Assembly (NCBI RefSeq): GCF_000466745.1
Contig: NZ_ANNI01000007.1
Span: 62,001-126,000 of the forward strand
Origin: Campylobacter concisus ATCC 51562
Lineage (GTDB): Bacteria; Campylobacterota; Campylobacteria; Campylobacterales; Campylobacteraceae
Direction: 5' to 3'
DNA length: 64,000 nucleotides
The translations under genes were made by a program, and so were the position numbers. How positions within the stretch are numbered: position 1 is the stretch's first letter; every line of letters starts with the position of its first letter. The notes under the pieces are model-generated. The model did no database searches. It saw only the letters and a list, made by a program, of their open reading frames with translations, and had not been told where the DNA came from. Shown one piece after another: positions 35,858 through 45,228 of the stretch.

Positions 35858-37313
35858 CGCCAAATCCGGGGTCAAAATTTGTTTTTATATTTGGGTTTAG
35901 GTGCTTTTTTATCAAGTTGCTAACTACCTTATTATAAAATAAATCCCCGCTTAAAGTAACATTTTTGATGTTAAATTTATCTCGTTTTTCATAGCTAAAA
36001 TCGCTCAAAAAATGTGCCAAAGACTCGGTGCAACCAAAGCTGATGTTCTTCTCTCCAGCGCCAGCAAGGATAAATGAAATGATACTTTTTACAAACTTAA
36101 CCCCGTCTAAACCAAAGTCATCTTTCATTTTGTAATCTATCCTAACGCCCTTTTGACCGCTAAAATCACTTGCCATAAGAAGCAAATTCTCCCCTGCTTT
36201 TTTAAAGTCATCGCTTAAGCCAAGCAAGCGTCCAGCTATGCAAAATAGCGAGAAAAAGTTAGCATTTGAGCTAAATTTACCGCTTGGCAAGGCGTGCTCT
36301 TTACTGAAGTTTTCAAGTAGCCTTTCGCCACCCTCATCGGCTCTTATGAGCTCATAAATTTCTTCAAAGCTACTAAATTTTGGTAAAAATAGAAGCTGCG
36401 TTTTGCTTGATTTTGAAAGCAGGCAAATTTCGTCATCACTAAATTTGCTAAATTTTAGCCCCAAAGCTATCTCTTCCAAATAACTAAGCTCAAATTCCTC
36501 GTTTTTAGCATAGAAAAATGGGCTTAAAACTGCGCTACTTTCAAGCAAAGTAAGCCTTGAAAGAGCATTTTTTTGCTCCTTTACCTTAATGCTTAAAAAG
36601 CTAAAGCTTTCTTTATTTAGCTGCTCGCAAATGGCGTAAAGAAAAAGATCATTTGGTGCCATCACGTCAAAAAATAGCGGTGCATCCTCGTGATTTTGTC
36701 TATAAATGGCTGTCGTCTTTAGTGCTAAAAGTGGCTTTTCAAAGCTAGCTAGAAATGTCAAAACTCTATCATCGGCGATAAAAATTTTTGGTAGCTGCTT
36801 TAAATTTACAGGCATCAAGAAATTTGCGTCAAAATTTACGCCAAGAGAAATTTCATATAAATTTTCATCTTGCTCTACGCAAATGTTCTTGCTGTTTTTT
36901 AATAAATTTAGACAAACTTTGAGCTTTTCATTAAAATTACCAAGCGTTATTTCGCCATCAAATTTACTCTCACATAGCACGCCACTTTCATTTAAGATAG
37001 CCTTTTCGCTAGCCAAAAAGGTACTCGCTTGAGTTGGAGTTAAGCCGCCAAATTTTATCTCACTTATCTTGCTTTCTTCATCAAGCTCACTTGCAGCCAA
37101 GACCTCACTGTGTTTTATAAAAAGACTAAAAGGCAAGAGCGTACTTGCTTTATTTGCCACGCTCTCAAGCTCGCTGGTATTGCCACTTACCTTTAGACAA
37201 ATTTCATCATCTTTGCACTTTAGACTATGAGATAGATCACCAGCAAGCAAGCGTAAAAATGGCACTAGAAACGAAGCGTCCTTGTGGCAAGTAAATTTAA
37301 AAGCAAGTATCAT
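35841..37313 (-). CDS. HypF-related hydrogenase accessory protein (Wolinella HydE-like)
   Basis: The 490-residue protein lies between the hydrogenase protease gene and hypF and overlaps both. Residues about 361-470 align by eye with the Kae1-like C-terminal domain of HypF in this same window: GRLLGLSDDF...FSGQKGVRIDY matches GRIFDAFGV...FEGESGMRLEA, and LSGDLFYNK matches LSGGVFQNK. It lacks the HHxxH metal ligands, the acylphosphatase motif and the zinc fingers, so it is probably not itself a carbamoyltransferase. A gene in this position is called hydE in Wolinella hydrogenase operons (not the radical-SAM HydE of [FeFe] enzymes); that match rests on position. Role unknown; a hydrogenase maturation helper is likely. 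Confidence 0.75.
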   Translation of the reverse strand: MILAFKFTCHKDASFLVPFLRLLAGDLSHSLKCKDDEICLKVSGNTSELESVANKASTLLPFSLFIKHSEVLAASELDEESKISEIKFGGLTPTQASTFLASEKAILNESGVLCESKFDGEITLGNFNEKLKVCLNLLKNSKNICVEQDENLYEISLGVNFDANFLMPVNLKQLPKIFIADDRVLTFLASFEKPLLALKTTAIYRQNHEDAPLFFDVMAPNDLFLYAICEQLNKESFSFLSIKVKEQKNALSRLTLLESSAVLSPFFYAKNEEFELSYLEEIALGLKFSKFSDDEICLLSKSSKTQLLFLPKFSSFEEIYELIRADEGGERLLENFSKEHALPSGKFSSNANFFSLFCIAGRLLGLSDDFKKAGENLLLMASDFSGQKGVRIDYKMKDDFGLDGVKFVKSIISFILAGAGEKNISFGCTESLAHFLSDFSYEKRDKFNIKNVTLSGDLFYNKVVSNLIKKHLNPNIKTNFDPGFGVEIKL

Positions 37314-37852
37314 TTTAAACCTTTTTTAGCGTATTCATCAACGATATCATTTAGGGTAAAATTTGCCACCTTTTCACACTTAAAATCAAGCTCTTTTAAG
37401 TGATTAAGCAGCGTTTTTTCTAAAATTACAGAAGCGTTTATAACCTCATCTGAGAGGCTAAAATTTGATGATTCTATGCGGCTAGGCACGATACCTAAAA
37501 TTTTAGTCGTAGGTCTATCGCCCGCAAGCTCCATTAGATGAAGGGTCTGAAGCATCTCTATCTCGTGAGCCGAGCCGTCCCAGCTGATAAAATTTGGTAC
37601 ATTTAGAAAGTCGAAAAAATAAACATCTCCCACGCTTGCGCCATTTGCGCTAATGCAATCAACGACGATAAGATAGTCAAATTCGCTTATTATGTGAGTT
37701 AGGGCGAGGGCTAAAGTGCCCCCATCCATTAGAGTAAGCTCGTTTTTAGAACTTGTAAATTTATAGTTATTAGCCATCAAATTTACAAAATGAACACCTA
37801 TGCCCTCATCGGCAAACATCACGTTGCCGATACCAAGAACCAGCACTCTCAT
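37310..37852 (-). CDS. hydD: HydD, hydrogenase maturation endopeptidase
   Basis: The 180-residue protease of the HyaD/HybD family trims the C-terminus of the large subunit after nickel insertion. Metal-sensing residues are in place: GIGNVMFADEGIGVHF (E16), VVDC (D65) and SAHEIEM (H96). It overlaps hydC by one base and the next gene by four. Substrate would be HydB, whose tail after DPCIACAVH is 18 residues. Confidence 0.94.
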   Translation of the reverse strand: MRVLVLGIGNVMFADEGIGVHFVNLMANNYKFTSSKNELTLMDGGTLALALTHIISEFDYLIVVDCISANGASVGDVYFFDFLNVPNFISWDGSAHEIEMLQTLHLMELAGDRPTTKILGIVPSRIESSNFSLSDEVINASVILEKTLLNHLKELDFKCEKVANFTLNDIVDEYAKKGLK

Positions 37853-38532
37853 CAGTGTTCTTTTACAAATTTATAGCCACTAACGATGGCGTCCATCGCT
37901 CCATTTTTGCCTTTAACAGCGTTAAATACTGCCATATAAACATGAATCGGCACAAAAATCATAATGACCCACATACAAATTCTATGTATCGTTCTGACAT
38001 TTGCTAGTCCGCCCATAAGCTCTTCAAAAAACCTAGCTGGCTCATAAAGTGCTCCGCCAAGTCCCTCATGATAAACATGAACATAAAGCACAAGACCGCT
38101 TAGGCAAATAAGAGTCAAAATAAGATAAAAGAAAAAGTATGAGGCAAACTGCAAAGGATTATAAACGCCCCTTAAATGCGGATGTGGCCCCATAAAAAGA
38201 TAGTATTTGATCTGTGCGATCCAAATTTTTGGATTTAGAAAATCAACCACACTCATCCACTCTTTTTTACTATGTTTATCAAAGACAAATAGATAAAATT
38301 TAAAGATAAACGCCGCTATTAGCACAAAGCCAGCGATCTGGTGAGCCATACGCCACTTTGCTTGCATAAAATTTGTAGGCTCGCTCGTGATCTCTGGACT
38401 CACAAAAACGTACGAGATATAGTAGCCACTCACAACTAAAAGTGTGATCGCTGCAAATCTAATCCAGTGTGTCAGCCTAACGCCGATGGAGAATTCGTAT
38501 TCGCTGATCCTGTCAGCATTTTTATGTGACAT
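37852..38532 (-). CDS. hydC: HydC, cytochrome b subunit of [NiFe] hydrogenase
   Basis: The 226-residue membrane protein has four hydrophobic helices with candidate haem-ligand histidines in VRLTHWIRF, AHQIAGF, LYVHVYHEG and IHRICMW...PIHVY. It accepts electrons from HydAB and reduces menaquinone. It starts nine bases after hydB. It corresponds to Cj1265. Confidence 0.95.
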   Translation of the reverse strand: MSHKNADRISEYEFSIGVRLTHWIRFAAITLLVVSGYYISYVFVSPEITSEPTNFMQAKWRMAHQIAGFVLIAAFIFKFYLFVFDKHSKKEWMSVVDFLNPKIWIAQIKYYLFMGPHPHLRGVYNPLQFASYFFFYLILTLICLSGLVLYVHVYHEGLGGALYEPARFFEELMGGLANVRTIHRICMWVIMIFVPIHVYMAVFNAVKGKNGAMDAIVSGYKFVKEH

Positions 38533-38541
38533 CTTTTCTCC

Positions 38542-40260
38542 TTACAAATTTGGATTTATCTTATAAGTACTCAAATCATTTCCCTTCGTATCCATAACAT
38601 GCACAGCACACGCGATGCAAGGATCGTAAGAGTGAATTTTTCGTATTATCTCAAGTGGTTTTGAAAGATCAGCGATCTTTAAACCAACTAAGCACGCTTC
38701 GTAGCTGCCCATTTGATTTTGTGCGTCTTTTGGAGAGGCGTTCCATGTGCTTGGCACGACTGCTTGCCAGTTTGTGATAACACCATCTTTTATGCGGCAC
38801 CAGTGGCTAAGCGCACCTCTTGGAGCATTGCCTTGGAAATTTCCTTTGTACTCTTTTTTGTTATCGATTACATATTTTGCGCAGGTCTCTTGATCTGATT
38901 TTAAATTTTCTACTAAGGCATTAAATGCGTCCATTGTATGCTCTGCGACTACTTTTGCCTCAAGCATACGAGTAGCGGTTCTGCCTAGAGTTGAGAAAAC
39001 TGCGCTTAATGGCAAGCCACTCTTTGCTAAAAACTCATCAACTACCTTTTTAACTCTTTCATTGCCTCTAGCGTAGTTTATAACGATACTTGCTATTGGT
39101 CCTACTTGCATAGACATGCCATCATATCTTGGCGCTTTGATCCAGCTATATTTGCCTTTTGTATCAAAAAGCTTACTGTGAGCTAATTTACCCTCGGCGT
39201 CTATGCTCTCGCCGTCAATAAGGCCTGTGTAGTTTGCCTCAGTCTCGCCGTCATATGGGTGAAGTGCTTTGTCGTTTTTATACCAAGACCTAGTAGCTTC
39301 TTCGGTGATTTTATTTTCATCGATATCATAAACCTTGTTAAGATCGCCATTTAAAATATAGCCACCTTTAAATAGATGGTCATTTTTGCCGATCAAAAAC
39401 TCATCGTAGCAGAGTAAATTTGCCACACCAACGTCGTTTAGAACGCTTGGCTCATTACCATAAGCTTTAGCCACCATCAAGATATCTGGATAGTAAGCTC
39501 TATCAACAAATTCTTTGATCTCGGCAAATTTACTCATATATTCGCCCATTCTAGCTGGATCCATAAGGTCCATCACACAGGTCACACCGCCAACTGTTAG
39601 GCTTTGTGGATGTGGGTTTTTTGCGCCAAAGATTGCCATCATCTGAGCTGCTGTTCTTTGAATCCTTAAGCACTCTAAGTAGTGAGAGAGGACGATTAAA
39701 TTTTGCTCTGGAGTAAATTTATATGTACTATGTCCCCAGTATGCGTTGGCAAATGGTCCAAGATTGCCCTTTTTAACAAAGGCTTCAACTCTCTCTTTTA
39801 CCTCTTTTAGCTTATCAGCTCCCGTGGCAAATGGCAAATCAGTGTATTTAAACGCCTCTTCGCTAGCTTTATGCACATCTGCGCTTAGTGCAGAGACCAC
39901 GTCTGCCCAGTCCATGCCATGAAGCTGATAAAAATGTACGATGTGATCGTGAAGATATAAAGCTGCGTTCATAAGCGTTCTAGTTAGCTCTGCATTTAAC
40001 GGAGGCTTGATACCAAGAGCATTTTCAACTGCGATAATGCCTGCTCGGTAGTGTGAGTATGTACAAACACCACAAATTCTTTGCATGAAAAAGCCAGCAT
40101 CTCTTGGATCTCTACCTTTTACGATCTGCTCTAAGCCTCTCCAAAGAGTTGAGCCAGAATACGCCTCTTTTACGATATTATTTTCATCTACAACAACTTC
40201 TATTCTTAAGTGTCCCTCGATACGTGTTATAGGGTCTATTACTATTCTTTTTTCACTCAT
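38542..40260 (-). CDS. hydB: HydB, large subunit of [NiFe] hydrogenase
   Basis: The 572-residue catalytic subunit has the two cysteine pairs that hold the NiFe centre: RICGVCTYSH (about residue 63) and DPCIACAVH near the end. The 18 residues after that final His (starting VMDTKG) are the tail removed by the maturation protease. Group 1 membrane-bound uptake enzyme, exported with HydA. It lies nine bases after hydA. Confidence 0.97.
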   Translation of the reverse strand: MSEKRIVIDPITRIEGHLRIEVVVDENNIVKEAYSGSTLWRGLEQIVKGRDPRDAGFFMQRICGVCTYSHYRAGIIAVENALGIKPPLNAELTRTLMNAALYLHDHIVHFYQLHGMDWADVVSALSADVHKASEEAFKYTDLPFATGADKLKEVKERVEAFVKKGNLGPFANAYWGHSTYKFTPEQNLIVLSHYLECLRIQRTAAQMMAIFGAKNPHPQSLTVGGVTCVMDLMDPARMGEYMSKFAEIKEFVDRAYYPDILMVAKAYGNEPSVLNDVGVANLLCYDEFLIGKNDHLFKGGYILNGDLNKVYDIDENKITEEATRSWYKNDKALHPYDGETEANYTGLIDGESIDAEGKLAHSKLFDTKGKYSWIKAPRYDGMSMQVGPIASIVINYARGNERVKKVVDEFLAKSGLPLSAVFSTLGRTATRMLEAKVVAEHTMDAFNALVENLKSDQETCAKYVIDNKKEYKGNFQGNAPRGALSHWCRIKDGVITNWQAVVPSTWNASPKDAQNQMGSYEACLVGLKIADLSKPLEIIRKIHSYDPCIACAVHVMDTKGNDLSTYKINPNL

Positions 40261-40269
40261 TTTTTCGCC

Positions 40270-41415
40270 TTATTCTTTATCTTTACTCATAGAAGCTATA
40301 ACAGCGTGAGCTGCTATACCAATGCCAGTAAGAGCTAAAATTCCAATGCCAACTTTATCGCTGACATTATCAGCTCCAAGACCCAAAACAGTATCAAAGA
40401 GTCTATCTGCCATAGGCTCTTCAAATGGTCCCATCGTATCCCAGAAGTCTGGCTCTGAGCAGCCTATACAGCCGTGACCTGCTTGAACTGGCCATGATGT
40501 GTGCTGGTTAAATCTCTCGCGTGAGCAGTTATTAAATGTATATGGACCTTTACAGCCTACTTTATATAAGCAGTAGCCATTTTTTGCACCCTCGTCGCCA
40601 AAGTTTTGGACAAACTCGCCAGCGTCAAAGTGACCACGTCTTTCGCAAAGATCGTGAATTCTTAAACCATAAGCCCATTTTGGTCTATTATAAACGTCAA
40701 GCGCTGGAAGTGTGCCAAAAAGTAAGAAGTGAAGCACGTTGCCAACGATATTTTTCTCACTTGGTGGACAGCCCGCAACATTAATAACTGGCTTATCAGT
40801 GACCTTTGAAAGTCCCACTGAATTTGATGGATTTGGCCTTGCAGCTTGAATGCCACCAAAGCTAGAACAGGTACCGATCGCAAAGATAGCAGCTGCGTCT
40901 TTTGAAGCATTTACAGCATGAGTTTTACCTGTTGTGCCATGAGGTCCAACTGTTAAGAAATTTTCAGTCGCACCAGTTGGGATACCACCCTCAACTAGCA
41001 AAATGTATCTGCCTTTATATTTTTCGATCGCACTCTCTAAATTTTCTTCAGCCTGCCAACCAGAAGCTGCCATAATAGTTTCGTGGTATTCAAGGCTTAT
41101 GTAGTCAAATATAAGACTATCTATGCTTGGAGCATCGGTTCTTAGTAAGCTCTCGCTACAGCCTGTGCATTCTGCCATATGAAGCCATATCACAGGAAGC
41201 CTGTCACTAAGCTCAGCAGCACGAGCAACCATCGGTGTCATCGCACTTGGTAGAGCCATAAAAGCTGTCATCGCACCAGCCCACTTCATAAAATCACGCC
41301 TAGTAAAGCCCTTATCTTTTAAAAGCTGCGCAATACTTGAGTCGCTTTTCATCTTAGGCAACGCACTAAGCTCACTTAAGCGCCTATCTATCTTTTGACG
41401 CAAGTCATTATTCAT
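40270..41415 (-). CDS. hydA: HydA, small subunit of [NiFe] hydrogenase with Tat signal
   Basis: The 381-residue protein starts with an extended twin-arginine signal (FTRRDFMKWAGAM, about residues 33-45, cleavage near VARAAEL). Cluster-binding cysteines appear in CTGCSES, GTCSSFG, GCPPSE, and the C-terminal group with GHGCIGCSEPDFWD. A C-terminal hydrophobic helix anchors the complex in the membrane facing the periplasm. AAGGAG precedes the ATG. It is the first gene of hydABCD and its downstream companions. Confidence 0.96.
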   Translation of the reverse strand: MNNDLRQKIDRRLSELSALPKMKSDSSIAQLLKDKGFTRRDFMKWAGAMTAFMALPSAMTPMVARAAELSDRLPVIWLHMAECTGCSESLLRTDAPSIDSLIFDYISLEYHETIMAASGWQAEENLESAIEKYKGRYILLVEGGIPTGATENFLTVGPHGTTGKTHAVNASKDAAAIFAIGTCSSFGGIQAARPNPSNSVGLSKVTDKPVINVAGCPPSEKNIVGNVLHFLLFGTLPALDVYNRPKWAYGLRIHDLCERRGHFDAGEFVQNFGDEGAKNGYCLYKVGCKGPYTFNNCSRERFNQHTSWPVQAGHGCIGCSEPDFWDTMGPFEEPMADRLFDTVLGLGADNVSDKVGIGILALTGIGIAAHAVIASMSKDKE

Positions 41416-41761
41416 ATAAGCTCCTTTGCTTGAAAATTTTACTTTTGTTAATAATATCTTTGTTTAAAGAAGTAAAAAATTATTTTATAAAATTAATATT
41501 TATAATTAAATAAATTTTAACTAAAAAATTTAAAATCCCTTTTTTTGCGATATATTTTCAAAATATAAAAAATAATATTTTGAGAAATTTTATTTTGTTT
41601 TGATGAATTTTCAATATTTTAAGCATATTATTCTGAAAGTAAATATCAACTATAATTTTTAATAATTTTTAAAAATTTAGCATATTTAAGACGAAAGAAA
41701 TTTTTGAGATAAAAATTTTTAAAAGCCCAAATTGATTAAATTTTAGGCTTTTAAAGTTGCA
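41416..41761. other. 346-base intergenic region upstream of hydA
   Basis: Extremely AT-rich region separating hydA and flgH, which share a strand. It contains the hydA ribosome site, an AT palindrome (CAAAATAT / ATATTTTG at 41559-41566 and 41575-41582) and the flgH terminator (41721-41752). The hydA promoter must lie here, but several TAxAAT-like boxes occur and I cannot choose. No small gene or RNA gene recognised. Confidence 0.5.
41721..41752 (-). terminator. Terminator of flgH
   Basis: AAAAGCC and GGCTTTT pair around an inner AAAT/ATTT stem, nine bases after the flgH stop; on the minus strand it is followed by AAAAATTTTTATC. It insulates hydA from flagellar transcription. Confidence 0.65.
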
Positions 41762-42469
41762 TTAAAATGGCCAGATAGCTTCCATAAGCCTTGTGCCCCA
41801 AGGTTTTTTGGTAGATTTGTCTAGCTCACCCTCTGTTTTATACAAAATTTTAGCATCAGCTATATATTTTGAGTCGATTTCGTTGTTTTGTGAAATGTCG
41901 TAAGGTCTGATGACACCACTTACTTGCATGATCTGCTTTTCGCCGTTTATAAGTAGCTCACGGCTACCCTCGATAAAGTAATTGCCATTATTTAGTATTT
42001 TTATGATCCTGGCTGAAATGGTTGCGGTAAATTTCTCGCTTCTGTTACTCGTACCACTTCCTGTAAATTTATTGCCGCCACCTGCTTTAAAGCCGATGTC
42101 ACCGTATTTATTTAGATTATCAGCCACAGTTGAAAGCGGTGCAGCCCCAGCTGTGAAAACACCGCCACCAAGCGAGATAGTGCTATCTTTGTTGGTACTT
42201 TTGCTACCAGTTGAAGTTTGGCTTGCATTTTCTGAGATAACGATAGTCACGATATCATTTACATTCATCGCCTTTCTGTCTGAAAATAGCGGATTCTCGC
42301 CCTTACCAAAGAGGCTGCCAGCGTTGCTTTGTCCGGTTCCACTATCTTTTGAAGGGAGTTGCTCGACATAAACTGGGGGTTTCATATTGATATGAGGATC
42401 AGCACTTGGTGTGCAGCCAGTGCAAATAATGCCCGCAGACAAGACGAGCCAAATCGTTTTATGGTTCAT
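41762..42469 (-). CDS. flgH: FlgH, flagellar L-ring lipoprotein
   Basis: The 235-residue outer-membrane lipoprotein forms the L-ring of the flagellar basal body. It has a signal peptide with lipobox (GIICTGC; Cys19 would be lipidated), then LFSDRKAMNVNDIVTIVISENA and the typical NGNYFIEGSRELLINGEKQ and VSGVIRPYDIS. Single-gene transcript with a sigma-54 promoter upstream and hairpin terminator downstream. It corresponds to Cj0687. Confidence 0.95.
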   Translation of the reverse strand: MNHKTIWLVLSAGIICTGCTPSADPHINMKPPVYVEQLPSKDSGTGQSNAGSLFGKGENPLFSDRKAMNVNDIVTIVISENASQTSTGSKSTNKDSTISLGGGVFTAGAAPLSTVADNLNKYGDIGFKAGGGNKFTGSGTSNRSEKFTATISARIIKILNNGNYFIEGSRELLINGEKQIMQVSGVIRPYDISQNNEIDSKYIADAKILYKTEGELDKSTKKPWGTRLMEAIWPF

Positions 42470-42500
42470 AAAAAATGCCTTAAAATAAGTATCTTTGTGC

Positions 42501-42506
42501 TAAAAT
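42501..42506 (+). promoter_or_regulatory. Candidate -10 box of pta-ackA
   Basis: TGCTAAAAT gives TAAAAT with an upstream TG (extended -10), 32 bases before the pta ATG. It lies next to and partly within the flgH sigma-54 promoter region on the other strand, so the two promoters may compete. Confidence 0.4.
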
Positions 42507-42507
42507 T

Positions 42508-42523
42508 AAGCAATTTAAGTTCC
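42508..42523 (-). promoter_or_regulatory. Sigma-54 promoter of flgH
   Basis: On the minus strand GGAAC-TTAAA-TTGCTT matches the RpoN -24/-12 pattern (GGAAC, five bases, TTGCTT; GG and GC twelve apart). It ends 38 bases before the flgH ATG, placing the transcript start about 30 bases before it. Sigma-54 control of rod, ring and hook genes is established in C. jejuni, so the match fits biology. Confidence 0.78.
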
Positions 42524-42537
42524 TAAAAAGGTCGCAA

Positions 42538-43905
42538 ATGAAAAGTTGTTACGTTTTTACAGACAAAAATTTAGCACATCTACAAGAAATTATAGCTACA
42601 AAATTCAAAAAAGTTGAGATTTTTAAGATAATCCCAGATGAAAACGATAAAAATAACTTAATAAATTCAAATGAAAAAGAGTTTTTTCTCAAATTTATAG
42701 ATAAATTTGAGGAGCTAAAAGCCAAAAGCGACTTTGTCATAGTTCTTGGTTGTGAGAGCTTTAGTGTCTTTGGTAAAAGCGAGCTAAATTTAAAGCTAGC
42801 AAGAAATTTAAACGCTCCAATTTTTGACAAAAACGCAAGCGAGCTAAAAGCGCTAAATCCAAACTCAAAGCTTCTAATCACCGATAAATTTGATGAAATT
42901 TTGAGCTACAAAGCTGACATCATCACACCATTTAAATTTCAAAGCTTGCTTCTAAAAAGAGCTAAAGCGACAAACAAGACCGTCATTTTGCCTGAAAGTG
43001 ACGATGAGAGAATTTTAAAAGCGGCTCATATCGTACTAGAAAAAGACGCGGCAAATATCATCTTGCTAGGACTTGAAAATGAAATTTCAAAAAAAGCGGC
43101 CGCTTTGGGGCTAAATCTAAGCAAAGCCAAAGTGATCAACCCAGAACAAAACGAGCTAACAGACGAGTTTGCAAAGAAAATTTATGAGCTAAGAAAGCAT
43201 AAAGGCGTGGACGAAGTCAAGGCAAATATGCTTGCAAAAGATAAAATTTACTTTGCTACGATGCTAATTCATGAAGGCTTAGCCGATGCCTTGGTAAGTG
43301 GCGCTACGATGAGCACGGCTGATACGATCCGCCCAGCCTTGCAGATAATAAAAACAAAGCCAAATGTAAGCGTGGTAAGTGGGGCATTTTTCATGGCACT
43401 TGAAGAAGAAATTTTGCTTTTTGCCGACTGCGCCGTCACGCCAAATCCAAGCGCAGATGAGCTAGCTAGTATTACTCTAAGCAGCGCTCAAACGGCAAGT
43501 GCCTTTGGTCTTAACCCAAAGATCGCTATGCTGAGCTACTCTACGGCTGATAGTGGTAGCGGGGCTGATGTGGATTTTGTAAAAGAAGCTGCCAAAAAGG
43601 CGAGCGAGCTTGATGCAAATTTAAAGATCGCAGCACCCATTCAGTTTGATGCAGCAGTTGATCTAAGCGTGGCTAGCAAAAAAATGCCAAACTCAGAGGT
43701 TGCTGGGTATGCAAATGTATTTATCTTTCCAAATTTAAACTGCGGAAATATCTGTTACAAAGCAGTTCAGCGAAGTGCAAACGCCCTAGCTGTGGGTCCG
43801 ATACTTCAAGGATTAAAAAAGCCGGTTAATGACCTAAGCCGCGGTTGCCTCGTTGAAGACGTGGTAAATACTATCTTAATCAGTGCCATACAAGCAGGAG
43901 AATAA
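42538..43905 (+). CDS. pta: Phosphate acetyltransferase
   Basis: The 455-residue enzyme converts acetyl-CoA and phosphate to acetyl phosphate. The C-terminal catalytic domain (from about residue 140) shows [38 protein letters not shown], and [21 protein letters not shown]. The N-terminal 130 residues are a divergent, shortened form of the domain in long Pta proteins. AAAGG precedes the ATG. ackA begins one base after its stop. Confidence 0.95.
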   Translation: MKSCYVFTDKNLAHLQEIIATKFKKVEIFKIIPDENDKNNLINSNEKEFFLKFIDKFEELKAKSDFVIVLGCESFSVFGKSELNLKLARNLNAPIFDKNASELKALNPNSKLLITDKFDEILSYKADIITPFKFQSLLLKRAKATNKTVILPESDDERILKAAHIVLEKDAANIILLGLENEISKKAAALGLNLSKAKVINPEQNELTDEFAKKIYELRKHKGVDEVKANMLAKDKIYFATMLIHEGLADALVSGATMSTADTIRPALQIIKTKPNVSVVSGAFFMALEEEILLFADCAVTPNPSADELASITLSSAQTASAFGLNPKIAMLSYSTADSGSGADVDFVKEAAKKASELDANLKIAAPIQFDAAVDLSVASKKMPNSEVAGYANVFIFPNLNCGNICYKAVQRSANALAVGPILQGLKKPVNDLSRGCLVEDVVNTILISAIQAGE

Positions 43906-43906
43906 T

Positions 43907-45103
43907 ATGAGAATTTTGGTTTTAAACTCGGGTAGTAGCTCAATAAAATTTCAACTTTTTGCAATGGATACCAAAACCAGTCTAGCAAGCGGTCTAGTCG
44001 AGCAAATCGGTAGCTCCAGCTCAAGAGCGGTACTAAAAGCAAATGGCGAAACCTACGAGATAAAACGCTTCATAAAAGACCACCATGACGGACTTGAGGC
44101 GATGAACGAGCTCTTTGTCACTTCACACACCTTGCACGATCTAAGCGAGCTTGATGGTATCGGACACAGGATAGTTCACGGCGGCGAGAGCTTTTTTAGC
44201 TCGATGATCGTTGATGAGAGCGTCATCAAAAAGATCGAGGAGATAAGTCCACTTGCCCCTCTTCATAACCCAGGGCACCTTGCTGGCATTAAAAACGCAA
44301 TGAAAGAGAGCAAAAATGTGCCTCACGTGGTCGTTTTTGACACGGTATTTCATCAAAGCATGCCAGAGTACGCCTACCGCTACGCTCTACCTTATGACGT
44401 TTGCAAGACTCATCATATCAGAAAATACGGCTTTCACGGCACATCGCATAGATACGTCTGCAAGCAAGCGGCCAAAATGCTTGGCATAGAATTTGATAAA
44501 TTTAACGCTATCTCACTTCATCTAGGTAACGGCGCCTCAGCCTGTGCAGTACAAAATGGCAAAAGTATCGATACCTCGATGGGGCTTAGCCCACTTGAAG
44601 GGCTCATAATGGGTACAAGAAGTGGCGATATGGACCCAGCTGTGGTCATTTACTTGCTAAATATCGGCGTTTTAAAGTGGAACGAGATCGATAACTTTTT
44701 AAACAAAAAAAGCGGACTTTTTGGAATTTGTGGCTCAAGTGACATGAGAGAGGTCGTAGCCAAGATGCAAAACGATGAGCGAGCAAAGCTTGCATTTGAG
44801 ATGTTTTGCTACCGAGTGAAAAAATATATTGGCTCATATTACGCCATTTTAGGACGCGTTGATGTACTTATATTTACTGGCGGTATCGGCGAAAATGCAC
44901 CAAATACAAGGCAAAAAATTTGTGATGAATTAAAACATCTTGGCATTCACATAAATCACGATCTAAATTTCCAAGACATGCGAGGCGAGAGATGCATAGA
45001 CGGGGATGACGCTAAGATAAAAACGCTTATCATCCCAACAAACGAAGAGCTAGAAATCGCGATAGAAACGGCTAGGGTCATAAAAGAGAGCAAAGCCAAA
45101 TAA
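43907..45103 (+). CDS. ackA: Acetate kinase
   Basis: The 398-residue kinase makes ATP and acetate from acetyl phosphate. Motifs: [15 protein letters not shown] at the start, [29 protein letters not shown], and [14 protein letters not shown] chose the ATG at 43907, preceded by AGGAG, instead of an in-frame ATG 24 bases upstream inside pta. It forms an operon with pta, as at Cj0688-Cj0689. Confidence 0.96.
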   Translation: MRILVLNSGSSSIKFQLFAMDTKTSLASGLVEQIGSSSSRAVLKANGETYEIKRFIKDHHDGLEAMNELFVTSHTLHDLSELDGIGHRIVHGGESFFSSMIVDESVIKKIEEISPLAPLHNPGHLAGIKNAMKESKNVPHVVVFDTVFHQSMPEYAYRYALPYDVCKTHHIRKYGFHGTSHRYVCKQAAKMLGIEFDKFNAISLHLGNGASACAVQNGKSIDTSMGLSPLEGLIMGTRSGDMDPAVVIYLLNIGVLKWNEIDNFLNKKSGLFGICGSSDMREVVAKMQNDERAKLAFEMFCYRVKKYIGSYYAILGRVDVLIFTGGIGENAPNTRQKICDELKHLGIHINHDLNFQDMRGERCIDGDDAKIKTLIIPTNEELEIAIETARVIKESKAK

Positions 45104-45192
45104 ATAGATGTTTAAGCCAGACTTGATATATAAATTTTAAGCCTAATTAGTTTTAAAATAGAATTAGCATTATTTTTAGGTTATAAGATAAA

Positions 45193-45224
45193 AAGCTTTT
45201 GCGATTTTAAGCTCGCAAAAGCTT
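45193..45224. terminator. Bidirectional terminator between ackA and lpxD
   Basis: AAGCTTTTGCGA and TCGCAAAAGCTT form a perfect 12-bp stem with an eight-base loop. On the minus strand the next bases are TTTTTATC, ideal for ending the ilv-lpxD transcript four bases after its last stop; on the plus strand AATTTTTC follows, serving ackA. Confidence 0.85.
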
Positions 45225-45228
45225 GCAA

